Counted from the first letter of the stretch, positions 22,701-32,105 are shown. The stretch is 64,000 nt of DNA from Fabrea salina (GCA_022984795.1 JALIHJ010000024.1:124001-188000), one strand, 5' to 3'. The notes: generated by a model from the sequence alone, not told the origin. Numbers and translations: made by a program.

Positions 22701-25700
22701 CACTTGCAATCAAAACAACTGATACACACAAAATTAGCAGATGACTACCAATGGTGTAAATATTAGTTGCTGAGCTTAATACTAAAGAAGTGGTTTGTAG
22801 TACAAGTATAATGTCAATGAGTATTCCAAACGAATGAGTTTCCAAACTTTCAGTAAAGCCTTCAGAGCTAAGAATCGATGAAGTTAATAAGAACCTCAGC
22901 AAAAAAATACTCAAGCCGTGAAATAGTCCCAAAGCAAAGAAGCACAAAAGAGAAGCACTAGGAAGACTATTGTCAAAAAAGCCTTTCTGAGGAACTGACA
23001 AATGCTTTTCACTAGATTTCTGGGTAGAAACTGCTTCAGTTACCATAGAACTAAATAGTACTACATGGAATACATAAAAACTTTCCCAGTTCCCCAATAA
23101 GCTAGTTCCTGAGTACCCAGAGTAAAACTGGTAAATAAGCATCAGTGCACCAAGCAGAGTGTTTTTGTAAACTTCCATACAAACTACCTTGCAAATGTTG
23201 GACTTGAACCACTTTCCGTAGTTGAGAATCAATTTTTTAAGTTCTCCAGAATTAGAGACGATGATGTCCGATCCAAATGATGAATTAGTGGCAACTTGGC
23301 AACTGATGCTTGAGTTGTAAGCTAAAGTTTTCCACATAAAGCTCTTCCCTACACTCATTGTTATCAGATTCGACGAAAAGTTGTCTTTAACAAAATTCGA
23401 AATAATCTTAAAAGAGTTAGGGTCTATCCCTACAAAGACTGAGTAGTTAGCACAATTTAAAGCCCTACATAACAAAGCAGTGCACTTTCCACTTAGATTC
23501 GCAGTTTTTAGCGACCTGCTATCAACATTAAGTCCGAATTTCTCAACATCTAAATCTTGGTATTCAACAGGAGTAATTGCAGTGTTGTCCTTAATCACAG
23601 TGGTGATGGACCTGTTACTTAGACAGTTTTGAGAAGCTTCAGGTTTTTTTTTTTCAGAAACAGTTTTTTTCTTTCCAGGAGATCTTTCGTCGTAGACGTC
23701 ATGGTACTCAGAAACTCTACTTAACTTTTGCTTCAACTCGTTTTTGTCTCTGATATCTAAAAGTTCGAAGAAATCCTGGGATTCATTGTAGAGTGCTAAT
23801 TTGGTAGAAAGGCTTTTGGCAGTTTCATTGTTTTGATTTGAAAAAAGCCAAAACTTAAGCCGGGCGTCTGAAAATGACTCTAGGGTTTCGTTCAGAGTCT
23901 CTTCTGTGAGTTGGTATATGTTAGCAAAGCCTAAGTAGTTTAGGTTTTTTTCAGTTTCTTCGAACAGAGCTGAAATTCTTCCTTTTTTGTTGATTGGGGC
24001 TCTTCTGGCATTCTCTAGTAGGTAATCGTACTTTTGCCACTCGTAGTTCTTAAAAATTTTCATGCCAAATAGTACTTGCTTTGAGCCTTGCAATCTGGAC
24101 TCCTTTATTTTTTCTAGGAGTTCGAGTCTTTCATGCCTATCCATACTGAAAGCTGGGACCATGGACTCTTCGGGGCCTCTCACAATTAGAATCACTGACT
24201 TGCTTTCTCTGTTTCTAATGATTACTCTTATTTTTTTATCGATCCTGTTAAAGTCTTCGTAATCCAAAACTTTGAACTCAAAATAATCCGTTTTGGTTCT
24301 GAAGTTAAAATCTTTTTCGTCTAAAAAATCGATGGAAGCACCTAGTGCTTGTGAAGCTTGGATCAAAGCTTGGTCCTCTGGGTAAGGATTGTGGAACTCT
24401 CTAAGGTTAAAAACAAACTTGTTACAGATTGTCATTGCTAGCAAAAAGTTGTTTTGGTTAAAGCACTCAAGAAAGTCTACATCGTATGAGTCGCTATTTT
24501 CAATAAAAGAGCCTTCATTGCTTGCATAGTCTTTGGGAACTAACTGGATTTGGTCCTTTACAAAGACTTCCTCTACAGTGAACTGCTTAACTAAGTTGGC
24601 TTCTTCAAGCATTAGGTACTCAACATTCCCTAAGTCATCTAGAACTTGGCTGTTTTTGATCTGTATGTTTTCTTCGTTTTTATTCACTTTGTAAGCATAA
24701 AGGAACCTTACAGAGTAAATAACTAAGACTACTGATGAAGGTAGCAAATTACCAAATGCTATGCCTAGGTCTAGCAACGAAGAACTTTGGTATTGAGTTA
24801 GTGAAAGCAAGTAGCAGAAAAGCACTATCAGTGCCCACAATCCAATGCAAAAAATGCTATACTTAGCAAATTCTCTTTCAAAAGTAGTAAGTTTGAGCTT
24901 CGGGCTGGTTGAATTCAGGTTGATTTTAGTTTGGGAGCCAACGTACACAGCTAAACCTACTACCCACTCAGTATCCCTTAGAATACTTCCTTCAGTTACG
25001 AAGTGGTTCGGCTTTAGCCTATAGCTTACAGGAGAAGTGGGTAACTTAAACATCCCTCTAAAATTTTCAAAGTTGGAACTAGGTCCTCCTAGTTTTACTT
25101 CTCCTGAAATGTTTGAAACGTACACGTCCAAGTTAGCCAAAACAGCTCCTTCAAAGTCTTTTTGAATGAGTTTTATAGGCTTTTTAGTGTCTGTTTCCTG
25201 TTTTCCAAAGGTTTCAAAATTATTGAAGAAACAGTATTGGCTTTCGGGACAGCAAGCTAGGAGTAAAAGATCTGAAGGGGCTTCTTGGTCTTTGTGCAGA
25301 AGCACAATGTCCCACTCCTTTACTTCTTGGCGTTTTCTCATTTCAAACTCTTCGAGGTTCCAGACCTTTACTTCTGACTCGTTCCTTGAATTTTGGAAGT
25401 TCTGGATGTAATTCCTCAAAACAAAGTGCTTGGTTAAGTCCGCGCCTAGAATTCCTACTGCCAAAAGAAGAAGGTAGTTGGGATTCTGGCCTTCACCACT
25501 GAACATTTCTAGGGCTGTTAAAGCCGATATTACCAGTAGGGATGGGTATTTTTTGAGAAACAAGTAAAGTATTTTGGGCAAGAACTTCCGGAACTTTAGA
25601 CTGGAAAGAAACACTTTGTTGTTGGCCAAACTAGCATTCTCACTTGCTAAAGGATTGATGATGTGCTTTTTAGTATGCCTTTTAGCCAATTCCTTTTCTT

Positions 25701-25704
25701 CCAT
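19765..25704 (-). CDS. Guanylyl cyclase copy B: P4-ATPase-like domain plus twin cyclase domains
   Basis: One uninterrupted frame of 1979 residues. Residues ~1-1050 are P4-ATPase-like but catalytically degenerate: the DKTGT site reads LEEANLVK, DGET reads SGEV and GDGAND is gone. Then come a basic linker (RKSRTNSTKKYKSRIKDS), membrane block 1, the first cyclase domain (FCNICHF, KVETVG, VGYTYMA), membrane block 2 and the second domain (ADIVGFT, IGDCY, ESNGEPGR). The first domain should bind the guanine base and the second the metals, so one catalytic site is expected at the dimer. cGMP in ciliates is tied to motility and photoresponse (established in general; role here inferred). The cyclase tracts are nearly identical DNA to copy A while the ATPase part is diverged and visibly more A/T-rich. 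Confidence 0.93.
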   Translation of the reverse strand: MEEKELAKRHTKKHIINPLASENASLANNKVFLSSLKFRKFLPKILYLFLKKYPSLLVISALTALEMFSGEGQNPNYLLLLAVGILGADLTKHFVLRNYIQNFQNSRNESEVKVWNLEEFEMRKRQEVKEWDIVLLHKDQEAPSDLLLLACCPESQYCFFNNFETFGKQETDTKKPIKLIQKDFEGAVLANLDVYVSNISGEVKLGGPSSNFENFRGMFKLPTSPVSYRLKPNHFVTEGSILRDTEWVVGLAVYVGSQTKINLNSTSPKLKLTTFEREFAKYSIFCIGLWALIVLFCYLLSLTQYQSSSLLDLGIAFGNLLPSSVVLVIYSVRFLYAYKVNKNEENIQIKNSQVLDDLGNVEYLMLEEANLVKQFTVEEVFVKDQIQLVPKDYASNEGSFIENSDSYDVDFLECFNQNNFLLAMTICNKFVFNLREFHNPYPEDQALIQASQALGASIDFLDEKDFNFRTKTDYFEFKVLDYEDFNRIDKKIRVIIRNRESKSVILIVRGPEESMVPAFSMDRHERLELLEKIKESRLQGSKQVLFGMKIFKNYEWQKYDYLLENARRAPINKKGRISALFEETEKNLNYLGFANIYQLTEETLNETLESFSDARLKFWLFSNQNNETAKSLSTKLALYNESQDFFELLDIRDKNELKQKLSRVSEYHDVYDERSPGKKKTVSEKKKPEASQNCLSNRSITTVIKDNTAITPVEYQDLDVEKFGLNVDSRSLKTANLSGKCTALLCRALNCANYSVFVGIDPNSFKIISNFVKDNFSSNLITMSVGKSFMWKTLAYNSSISCQVATNSSFGSDIIVSNSGELKKLILNYGKWFKSNICKVVCMEVYKNTLLGALMLIYQFYSGYSGTSLLGNWESFYVFHVVLFSSMVTEAVSTQKSSEKHLSVPQKGFFDNSLPSASLLCFFALGLFHGLSIFLLRFLLTSSILSSEGFTESLETHSFGILIDIILVLQTTSLVLSSATNIYTIGSHLLILCVSVVLIASGIYSEQLEILLSSPCELVLVLTTPCFCFLVTYLFKASQVTILKISQKVTRVTKRKSRTNSTKKYKSRIKDSVRRKTNRSQSKKLEYSKWTLKFRFADKERDYRMSVPKLQLKKYRLIFLGAFGFMLMITAAYVSLSEHDPLRLFGFFFVSFICFIFVVSSLRTSFKENHLKVILIYSFINQLMIFLLIIVDKPIFTETSIIFPIYFMIAFDPDWCCIIISNITRAIIVYIHDSIYFYEVYQGEDYKDQMFFFLTRIFCLDVTCGVLLYFMERQKRRDFQLRQEVNQDMKKTNQVLKYILPSFVRKRVKEGVTYIAEDQGDVTVLFCNICHFDEIVHSYSSYELTKLLDSVFRKFDDLCTKVGMTKVETVGYTYMACAGLIDSERDLDKRLQVVSQVRRALEMAVGMASECREIRVLEGRQLKLKIGIHSGPVAAGVVGSHKPQFSLVGDTVNTASRMASTAENTIQVSGEAYELLDDRSGLHFEQKEIFAKGKGNMVTYDVKLDDEISTFLIELKKERTFKPITIREMNQVFNGNRTSTIGSFSQSDLTERNLEKVKEESEENISVSVFSCLKNEEANEELRVMSSQRKFQSINFAIGIYSFSSLVYVIHLFASYLIYREQNRLRSLIIEFVKLLGLIILLISSKRHCSRYWYGWVLQVAYFTIFIFDSLHLNISNAFSIEVQNLLVYYDLMLMSLCSSLVFKHIVWTTSLTVLIYLLQILNLELYNIFVFQLAFVSLFLGFILFTLYFREKILRIYITRNNNAIKDKEKAENLLNNILPKHVLENLKEEKTQTDTFHNMTLLYADIVGFTQWSSGKEPIEVVQMLSHLFDHFDQHCKQLGIYKVHTIGDCYVVMGTNSTTARDPLQEALNVVEFAQRMISVIQQVNREEGTNLDMRIGVHTGEVIGGVTGTSIVRYDIYGSDVLIANKAESNGEPGRVCVSESTKQLLEACSSFNFQFHKTIELPKINQKVNYFLLT
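19797..20364. repeat. Near-identical tract with 11420-11987
   Basis: The copy B side of the 568-bp shared second-cyclase tract. Boundaries are set by abrupt loss of similarity. Confidence 0.85.
21200..21908. repeat. Near-identical tract with 12784-13492
   Basis: The copy B side of the 709-bp shared first-cyclase tract. Codon use inside this tract is G/C-richer than in the A/T-rich membrane and ATPase parts of the same gene. Confidence 0.85.
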
Positions 25705-25795
25705 TGATAAATTATAACATATTAGTAGGCTTAATCACAAATATTATAAGACTAGGTATTCTAAACAACTTTAAAACCTTAACTCAGTTTAAAAG

Positions 25796-27895
25796 ATGGA
25801 AGGTAAGGGTTTCTTTGATATGATGCCTGCAAACCTATTGCACGGTCTTGCAGGAGTAAAAGTAGAAAACGAAGAAGACATTGAGATGGAAAAAAAAGCA
25901 CTTGCTGAAATAGACAAACTCACTAAGGAACTTGAACACGAAGAATTCACTATTTCTTACCCCCAGTCACGGGAAGACAACTCTTACTCACAGTCCTCAC
26001 TACGTGGAACGCCTGAACCTAGGCCTAAAACTACTGTGTCTCAAAAACCCACTGACTTGCCTCCTTCGCGGGGGTATGATTCAAACGAGCCCATTCCAAC
26101 AATAAGCACTCGAATTTCCCGCCGCAGAACAATTAACGAGTCCAACACACCTAAAGAAGAGTCCTTTGCTGATGACTCCCAACTCAAAAGAGCTATTTCA
26201 GCATACCCAGAAGAGTCTTCTATACAGGCCTTAAATACCCGCTCTTCCAGACGCAAAAGAACCATAGGGAGTGACAGGCCAGTAACAGCCCCTTCTCTGA
26301 AACCTGCTCTTAAGAAGCCCCAAGACCAAAGACTTGCCACGCCTATGAGCGAAGGCTTCAGACCCAACACCCAAGAAGACCATAAAACCGTCACAATTCA
26401 AGAACCGTCACAACTCAGCCCAGAAGAAATGAAGCTGAAACTACTAGAAACCCAACTCAACAATGCTTTGACTTACAGAGAAAAAGCCTTTACAGAGGCT
26501 AGACAAAGGTTCGACAACATGATTAAACTCGAAGTTGAAAAGCAAGAAAAAGACCACGAAAAAGACGTAGAACAACTCAAAGACTGGTTTGAATCTAAAA
26601 GAAACGCTTTAGAAGGCACTCGAAGACAACAAGAAAAAATCGCCAGTCTCATGCAAACACTTTCAAAACACTCACAAACCATCAACTCAATGAGCAAAGA
26701 GTTTTCAAGGGACTCAAAGTATTCAGAAGAGCTAAAAGAACAAGAACTCTTATCCAAAGAAAAAGGACTGGAGCAACGCCAAGTACGACTTACTACTGAA
26801 GCCCAGTTAATAGAACAAGACAAGCAACGCTTAGACTCGAGAAAAGCCTTGCTGGAACAAGTTGAAGCCCAAAGAAGAGAAATGCTGCGCCAAGAAAACA
26901 GTTTACTAGAAAAAGAAAGAATCAAACTCCAAGACTTACAAAACTTCTTGAAACAAGTCCAACGGGAAAGGGCTTCGGACCTAGCAGTCCAAGAGCACAA
27001 GTTGTCTTTGTCAAACGAAGAACACCAAACAAACCAAGCAACACTCACCCAAGACTTACAGGAACAACAAAACAACCTTACACAAAGAATTTCAGACTCC
27101 GAAACTAAACGCCAAGAAACCTTAGCTTCCCTCAACTACGAAAAAAACAGCCTTCTCCAACAAATAGCTTACTTTTCTGACTTCAAAAGGAACTTAGCTT
27201 CTATGAATGCTGAGTTAGAAAAAAGAAACAAAACTGTTCACGAAAAGCTAAAAGAAATAGTACACGAAGAAGAGTCTTTGCGTAAGATGAAAACCCAACT
27301 TGAAAAAGAAAAAGCACAGTTTGACCAAGAAGCAGAAAAAGTACACTGTTTGTCTTTGGAGTTAAATGAACAGGCTGAAGCCATTACTGCAGCCAGGTCA
27401 CAAATAGAAACCCAAAAAAACCAACTTGAAGAACAAAGACAAAGGGCTTACGCCATGCTTAACTCTGCCAGGAAACAAAAAACCCAAGCTGAAATCCAAA
27501 AGCAACAACTACAGACTAGACTCCAGACCTACCAGCAAGTAAAGCACTCCAAACCTCTGCCTGAAGTAGAAATTCCTGAAGTTCCAAGTATTCATGACAT
27601 ACCTAAGCCTCAAAGGTCTAGGTCGGTAGTGCCTGTTGCTCAGAAGTTCAAAGCTTCTAACTACCTTAGAGAACTGGAAACCTACACCTTTGCCCAGGCA
27701 AACCTACAAACTTACCTAAACTCAGAGTCAGAGCAACTCCTTTCGAGTAAACTTGCTTATGAAACTGGGTTTACTAAAAGTTTTCTTTCTGGGAAGCCTT
27801 CTGAAAGATCTTCGTTCTACATTTCTAACCCGCCTAACTTCGATAGTGAGTTCAAGCCTATGAGTACTTCGTTTTCTATCGGCTCTAAACTGTAA
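25796..27895 (+). CDS. Large coiled-coil protein, possibly ciliary (FBF1-like?)
   Basis: The 699-residue protein has a short N-terminal head (MEGKGFFDMMPANLLHGLAG), a disordered basic Ser/Thr/Pro region to about residue 200, and a continuous Gln/Glu/Lys coiled coil from ~205 to ~580. The C-terminal tail contains SNYLRELETYTFAQANLQTY. The layout of a disordered N-half and long C-terminal coiled coil recalls the transition-fibre protein FBF1 and other basal-body proteins. No single motif proves it. It shares a 91-bp divergent promoter region with guanylyl cyclase B. Confidence 0.75.
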   Translation: MEGKGFFDMMPANLLHGLAGVKVENEEDIEMEKKALAEIDKLTKELEHEEFTISYPQSREDNSYSQSSLRGTPEPRPKTTVSQKPTDLPPSRGYDSNEPIPTISTRISRRRTINESNTPKEESFADDSQLKRAISAYPEESSIQALNTRSSRRKRTIGSDRPVTAPSLKPALKKPQDQRLATPMSEGFRPNTQEDHKTVTIQEPSQLSPEEMKLKLLETQLNNALTYREKAFTEARQRFDNMIKLEVEKQEKDHEKDVEQLKDWFESKRNALEGTRRQQEKIASLMQTLSKHSQTINSMSKEFSRDSKYSEELKEQELLSKEKGLEQRQVRLTTEAQLIEQDKQRLDSRKALLEQVEAQRREMLRQENSLLEKERIKLQDLQNFLKQVQRERASDLAVQEHKLSLSNEEHQTNQATLTQDLQEQQNNLTQRISDSETKRQETLASLNYEKNSLLQQIAYFSDFKRNLASMNAELEKRNKTVHEKLKEIVHEEESLRKMKTQLEKEKAQFDQEAEKVHCLSLELNEQAEAITAARSQIETQKNQLEEQRQRAYAMLNSARKQKTQAEIQKQQLQTRLQTYQQVKHSKPLPEVEIPEVPSIHDIPKPQRSRSVVPVAQKFKASNYLRELETYTFAQANLQTYLNSESEQLLSSKLAYETGFTKSFLSGKPSERSSFYISNPPNFDSEFKPMSTSFSIGSKL

Positions 27896-27933
27896 TATCA
27901 GTAATTTAAATGCACTATTGACAGTTTTGTCTA

Positions 27934-29322
27934 ATGGAGTTAGACAGCATCCCTCTCGAAGGAAGAGCTTGCAAAGAAGTACCTCCTCCTCCCTTAAGGC
28001 CTTTGGATTCCGAAGACCTTTTCCCAAAGCACTTAGGTGGAGTTCCAGACACAGAAGCGCTTAAGTCCCATTTAATAAAAGAAGGGAAGCTTTTGAAAGG
28101 AGACGTTCTTAGAATAGTTTTTCAAGCCCGAGAAAGCTTCAAGCGTGAAAAGAACCTTCTCAGAGTTTCAGAACCAATTAATATTGTAGGGGATGTGCAT
28201 GGCCAGTTTTACGACCTAGTGAATTTACTAGAAATAGGAGGAGACTCCAAGTTCTTGTTTTTAGGGGACTACGTAGACAGAGGGTGCTTTTCTCTAGAAG
28301 TAGTTATGCTTTTGTTTGCTCTTAAGATCAAAAACCCCACCAACTACCTACTTCTAAGAGGGAACCACGAGTCCAGACAAATGACTACCCACTTCAACTT
28401 TAGAAAAGAAATAATTTCCAAACTAGATATTGAAGTTTACGACGCTATTATGGAAACCTTTGACTTCTTGCCTTTGGCTTGTGTGGTCAACAACCAGTTC
28501 TTTGCCGTGCATGGAGGTATCTCACCTGAGTTCGCGAACTTCCAAGAACTAGAAACCATCCACAGAACTTCAGAACCTCCCCGTAGAGGGGCAGTGTGTG
28601 ATTTGTTATGGGCGGACCCAGTTGAGGACCAAAAAGTGAGTACTCAAAAAGACTTTCTAGACAACAACCAAAGAGGATGCAGTTTTAGGTACGGAAAAGA
28701 CGCAGTTTCTAGTTTCCTCAAAAAAAACAAGTTGCTATCTGTGATAAGAGCCCATGAAGTCCAGGCTGAAGGCTACAAAATGCACAACTGGAAAGGAAAA
28801 AGCAAGTTTCCTATGGTGATCACAATATTTTCAGCCCCTAACTACTGCGACGTTTACCAAAACAAAGGAGCTATTATAAAACTTAAAAACAACTCCATGG
28901 ACATTCACCAGTACAACAACACTCCCCATCCTTACGTGCTAGGGGATTTCGAAGATATTTTTACTTGGAGCATTCCTTTTGTAGTTGAAAAAACTATGGA
29001 GATCATGCTTAGTATTCTTAAAAAGAAGCCCCCTACTTCTACTTCCGACTTGCCAACTCACCTAAATGAACTTGAGTCTGCTGTGAAAGAAAGCAAAAAA
29101 ACTGCAGTTAAACGCAAAATCCGAGCTGTTACTAAAATGATGAGTATGTTTAGGAACCTCAGGGAAGAACAAGACTTAGTTTTGAAGTTGAAAGGAATGT
29201 GTCCTGACAACAAGATTCCCCGTGGACTGCTGCAAGAAGGCATTGAAGCTATGCAAAGCACTTACGAGGCATTTTCTCGTGCTAGGGAGTGGGACTTACA
29301 AAATGAAAAAAGACCTGAGTAA
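27934..29322 (+). CDS. Calcineurin A (PP2B catalytic subunit)
   Basis: The 462-residue Ser/Thr phosphatase has all metal and active-site motifs: GDVHGQ (86-91), GDYVDRG (111-117), RGNHES, AVHGGISPE and IRAHEVQ. The calcineurin B-binding helix FTWSIPFVVEKTMEIM follows, then the basic calmodulin-binding segment VKRKIRAVTKMMSMFRNLRE and an autoinhibitory-like EEQDLVLKLKG. It is therefore Ca2+/calmodulin-regulated PP2B rather than PP1 or PP2A. It lies 38 bp after the coiled-coil gene on the same strand. Confidence 0.95.
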   Translation: MELDSIPLEGRACKEVPPPPLRPLDSEDLFPKHLGGVPDTEALKSHLIKEGKLLKGDVLRIVFQARESFKREKNLLRVSEPINIVGDVHGQFYDLVNLLEIGGDSKFLFLGDYVDRGCFSLEVVMLLFALKIKNPTNYLLLRGNHESRQMTTHFNFRKEIISKLDIEVYDAIMETFDFLPLACVVNNQFFAVHGGISPEFANFQELETIHRTSEPPRRGAVCDLLWADPVEDQKVSTQKDFLDNNQRGCSFRYGKDAVSSFLKKNKLLSVIRAHEVQAEGYKMHNWKGKSKFPMVITIFSAPNYCDVYQNKGAIIKLKNNSMDIHQYNNTPHPYVLGDFEDIFTWSIPFVVEKTMEIMLSILKKKPPTSTSDLPTHLNELESAVKESKKTAVKRKIRAVTKMMSMFRNLREEQDLVLKLKGMCPDNKIPRGLLQEGIEAMQSTYEAFSRAREWDLQNEKRPE

Positions 29323-29535
29323 TTATAATAAAAATGTCTCAATCCTAGAATTGAGAGACACTAATAGTACCCAACTAGCTGGGTGGCCTTTGTCACTCAG
29401 TTCTGTGATTACTTACAAATAGTTCCATCATAATAAATATTCCTTTTAATGGCGAGCCTTTAAAGGAAGACAGAAAAGGTAACTAGCGAGCTTAAGTCCT
29501 TTGACTCTAAGTTCCATCGCGTACCCACATTAATA

Positions 29536-30831
29536 ATGGCTAAGATTACTTATCAGGCTGGCTTTGGCAATCACTTTGTTTCAGAAGCACTTCCCAACAG
29601 CGTTCCTCAGGGCCAGAACAGTCCCCAAAAATGCCCTCGTGGTCTATACGCTGAACAGCTCAGTGGAACTGCTTTCACAGCGCCTCGCCACTTAAACGAA
29701 CGCAGTTGGTTGTATAAAATCAGGCCTAGTGTGGCTAGCACCACACCATATAAAAGGGTGGACCACCCTACTTTCAGCAACAAATTTTCAGAGTTTATCG
29801 CCGAGCCTACGCAACTGCGTTGGAAAGAAATGCCTTTCCCCGAAGAAGGAAGCTCAGTCGACTTTATCCAAGGAATGGTGACTATGGTCGGGAACGGGGA
29901 CCCCTCCATGAAATCAGGACTTGCTGTTTATATGTACTCCTGCAACCAGTCCATGAACAACAAAGCTTTTTACTCCTCTGACAGCGACTTTATTATTGTT
30001 CCTCAGGTAGGAGCCCTTACTATCAAAACGGAAATGGGAATCATTGAAGCTGAGCCCATGGAAATAGTAGTTATCCCGAGAGGAGTCAAGTTCTCTGTGG
30101 AAGTTAGCGGCAACTCAAGAGGCTATGCTTCTGAAACTTTTTCTGGGCACCTTAAGATTCCGAACTTAGGACCAATTGGAGCTAACGGCTTAGCAAACCC
30201 AAGGGACTTTTTAGTGCCTGTGGCTTGGTTCGAAGACAAAGAACAGGAGCACACAATTGTAAACAAATACTGCGGTGAACTGTTTGAGTACTCGTTGCCT
30301 CACTCCGTGTTCGATGTTGTAGGGTGGCACGGGAACTACTACCCCTACAAGTACGACTTAAGACTCTTCAACGCAGTAAACACTGTTACCTTTGACCACC
30401 CTGACCCTTCCATTTTCACTGTACTGACTTGCCAGTCCCTGGAACCAGGAGTAGCAGTGCTTGACTTTGTAGTGTTTCCACCTAGATGGATAGTGGCAGA
30501 GCACACTTTCCGTCCTCCTTATTTCCATCGCAACACCATGAATGAGTTTATGGGAAACATTATAGGGGATTACGATGCTAAAGAAGCTGGGTTCACTCCT
30601 GGAACAGCTAGTTTGCACAGCTGCATGTCTGGTCACGGACCTGAAGTCCATGTTTTCGAAAAAGCTTCAAATGAAGAACTGAAGCCGACTGTGAATCCCC
30701 CTAATACGTTCCAGGTTATGTTTGAAAGCACTTATATGCTGAAGGTTGCTCCTTGGGCTATGGACACTGAGAAACTCGACAACGAGTACCTCCAAGTTTG
30801 GCAGGGCTTCAACAAGCATTTTACAGATTAA
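29536..30831 (+). CDS. HGD: Homogentisate 1,2-dioxygenase
   Basis: The 431-residue protein is full length for HGD, which opens the ring of homogentisate to maleylacetoacetate in tyrosine degradation. The start YQAGFGNHFVSEALP is diagnostic, as are RPSVAS and the ADVVGWHGN-like VFDVVGWHGNYYPYKYDL. Iron ligands are visible as YFHRNTMNEFMG (His and Glu) and ASLHSCMSGHGPE (His). The 213-bp gap before it contains small hairpins (29332-29358; 29371-29386) but nothing I recognise. Confidence 0.96.
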   Translation: MAKITYQAGFGNHFVSEALPNSVPQGQNSPQKCPRGLYAEQLSGTAFTAPRHLNERSWLYKIRPSVASTTPYKRVDHPTFSNKFSEFIAEPTQLRWKEMPFPEEGSSVDFIQGMVTMVGNGDPSMKSGLAVYMYSCNQSMNNKAFYSSDSDFIIVPQVGALTIKTEMGIIEAEPMEIVVIPRGVKFSVEVSGNSRGYASETFSGHLKIPNLGPIGANGLANPRDFLVPVAWFEDKEQEHTIVNKYCGELFEYSLPHSVFDVVGWHGNYYPYKYDLRLFNAVNTVTFDHPDPSIFTVLTCQSLEPGVAVLDFVVFPPRWIVAEHTFRPPYFHRNTMNEFMGNIIGDYDAKEAGFTPGTASLHSCMSGHGPEVHVFEKASNEELKPTVNPPNTFQVMFESTYMLKVAPWAMDTEKLDNEYLQVWQGFNKHFTD

Positions 30832-30874
30832 TTCTAACACTCTTAGTATTAGTTGGTATAAAACGGATATAAAG

Positions 30875-31438
30875 ATGATTAGGGAAGTGATACTGACTAT
30901 GCTGGGAACGGTAGCACTGGCAGGTGAGCAGGAACTCCCTGCAAACCTGTACTTAACTTGGGAGTTTCCCTCTGAAGACATGGTTAAGTTCTCTTACTAC
31001 ATACCTACTAAGAAGCTAGACCAGTGGGGCTGGGTAGGTGTGGGGTTCAAGTACGAAGAAGATGGAGTGAGCATGTCCAACTCTGACTTGGTAAGCATCA
31101 ACTTGCAAACTGACGAGATACTCGACAGGTATGCTTTCCTTAACGAGTACCCTCCTACTGACGACGACTGGGGTGGGACTGATGATTTAATGAGTTACGA
31201 AAAATCTGAAGTCGAAGACTCCACTGTTTACAGCTGGACTCGCAAAATGAACACCCAAGACGAGTACGACAATATTTTTGAAAAAGACAAAACATACTGG
31301 GTTCTCTGGGCCTACGGTGACCTAGACGAGTCTGGAGACATTTCTTACCACAGAAGGCGGGGAATGCAGCCTTTTGTCCTTTCAGAAGATTTTGTTGGGG
31401 AGGAGTCCCACACTGAGTTTATCGACTTGCATAAGTAA
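30875..31438 (+). CDS. Secreted DOMON-domain protein 1
   Basis: The start chosen (30875) gives a 187-residue protein with a signal peptide (MIREVILTMLGTVALAG) followed by one DOMON domain. The frame is open upstream but overlaps HGD. The two heme-ligand positions of cytochrome-b-type DOMON are present: Met in GVSMSNSDLVS and His in SYHRRRG. The family binds heme or sugars in extracellular or lumenal redox roles. A tandem paralogue starts 9 bp after its stop. No membrane anchor. Confidence 0.8.
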   Translation: MIREVILTMLGTVALAGEQELPANLYLTWEFPSEDMVKFSYYIPTKKLDQWGWVGVGFKYEEDGVSMSNSDLVSINLQTDEILDRYAFLNEYPPTDDDWGGTDDLMSYEKSEVEDSTVYSWTRKMNTQDEYDNIFEKDKTYWVLWAYGDLDESGDISYHRRRGMQPFVLSEDFVGEESHTEFIDLHK

Positions 31439-31447
31439 TAATTAGAA

Positions 31448-32023
31448 ATGGGACTAGGGTTGCTGGCAGTGGTTTGTTTTGCAAGTTTAACTTTGGGTGG
31501 AGAAATAGAGTTTCCTTTTAATTTGAAACTATTATGGAGGTTTACTTCTGAAACCACTATAGAGTTTGACTTGGAAGTTCCTGAAGAAGTCTTTGAAGAC
31601 TACGGCTGGGCAGGGGTGGGAATTAAAGAACCGTCTACTGGGGGCAATATGGCTAATGGGGACTTTGTCACTGTGAGTTTCGACCCTTTGAAAATAGAGG
31701 ACCGCTATTCTGCTTCCAACGGGTACGCTCACCGCGACCAAGTAATGGCTGGAAAAGATAACTTGTCGTGGGAAGATAAAGTTACAAAAAAAGACTCTAA
31801 GTACGTATACACCTGGTCGAGACAACTCCAAACAGGCGAAAAGTACGACTGCGATTTGATCAAGGACCGTGAGTACTACTTGCTTTGGGCAGTAGGTCCG
31901 GTTATAGAAGGCGATACTGCTATGCACAGTTCCGAAGAAAGAGGAACTTTCCAAATAGTTCTTTCTGAGGATTTTCAGCAAGAATACGTCGGCAAAGTTG
32001 ACTTTTTGTCTATTTTGAAGTAA
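31448..32023 (+). CDS. Secreted DOMON-domain protein 2
   Basis: The 191-residue tandem paralogue begins with a signal peptide (MGLGLLAVVCFASLTLGG) and one DOMON domain: DYGWAGVGI, NMANGDFVTVSF (Met ligand position) and AMHSSEERG (His ligand position). It shares the ending F-x-x-VLSEDF with copy 1. The order and 9-bp spacing indicate local duplication; low protein identity suggests it is old. Substrate unknown. Confidence 0.8.
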   Translation: MGLGLLAVVCFASLTLGGEIEFPFNLKLLWRFTSETTIEFDLEVPEEVFEDYGWAGVGIKEPSTGGNMANGDFVTVSFDPLKIEDRYSASNGYAHRDQVMAGKDNLSWEDKVTKKDSKYVYTWSRQLQTGEKYDCDLIKDREYYLLWAVGPVIEGDTAMHSSEERGTFQIVLSEDFQQEYVGKVDFLSILK

Positions 32024-32105
32024 CTATTAAACTATTCTGGAACAACTCAGAAGTAAGTAGAGTAGTTAATTTGAATTTCCATTAAACTTAATCTGTGGTA
32101 AAAAA

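Noticed and set aside
29323-29535. Possible small RNA in the gap before HGD
   Set aside because: Two small hairpins are visible, but there is no tRNA, snRNA or snoRNA box, no T-run and no conserved motif.
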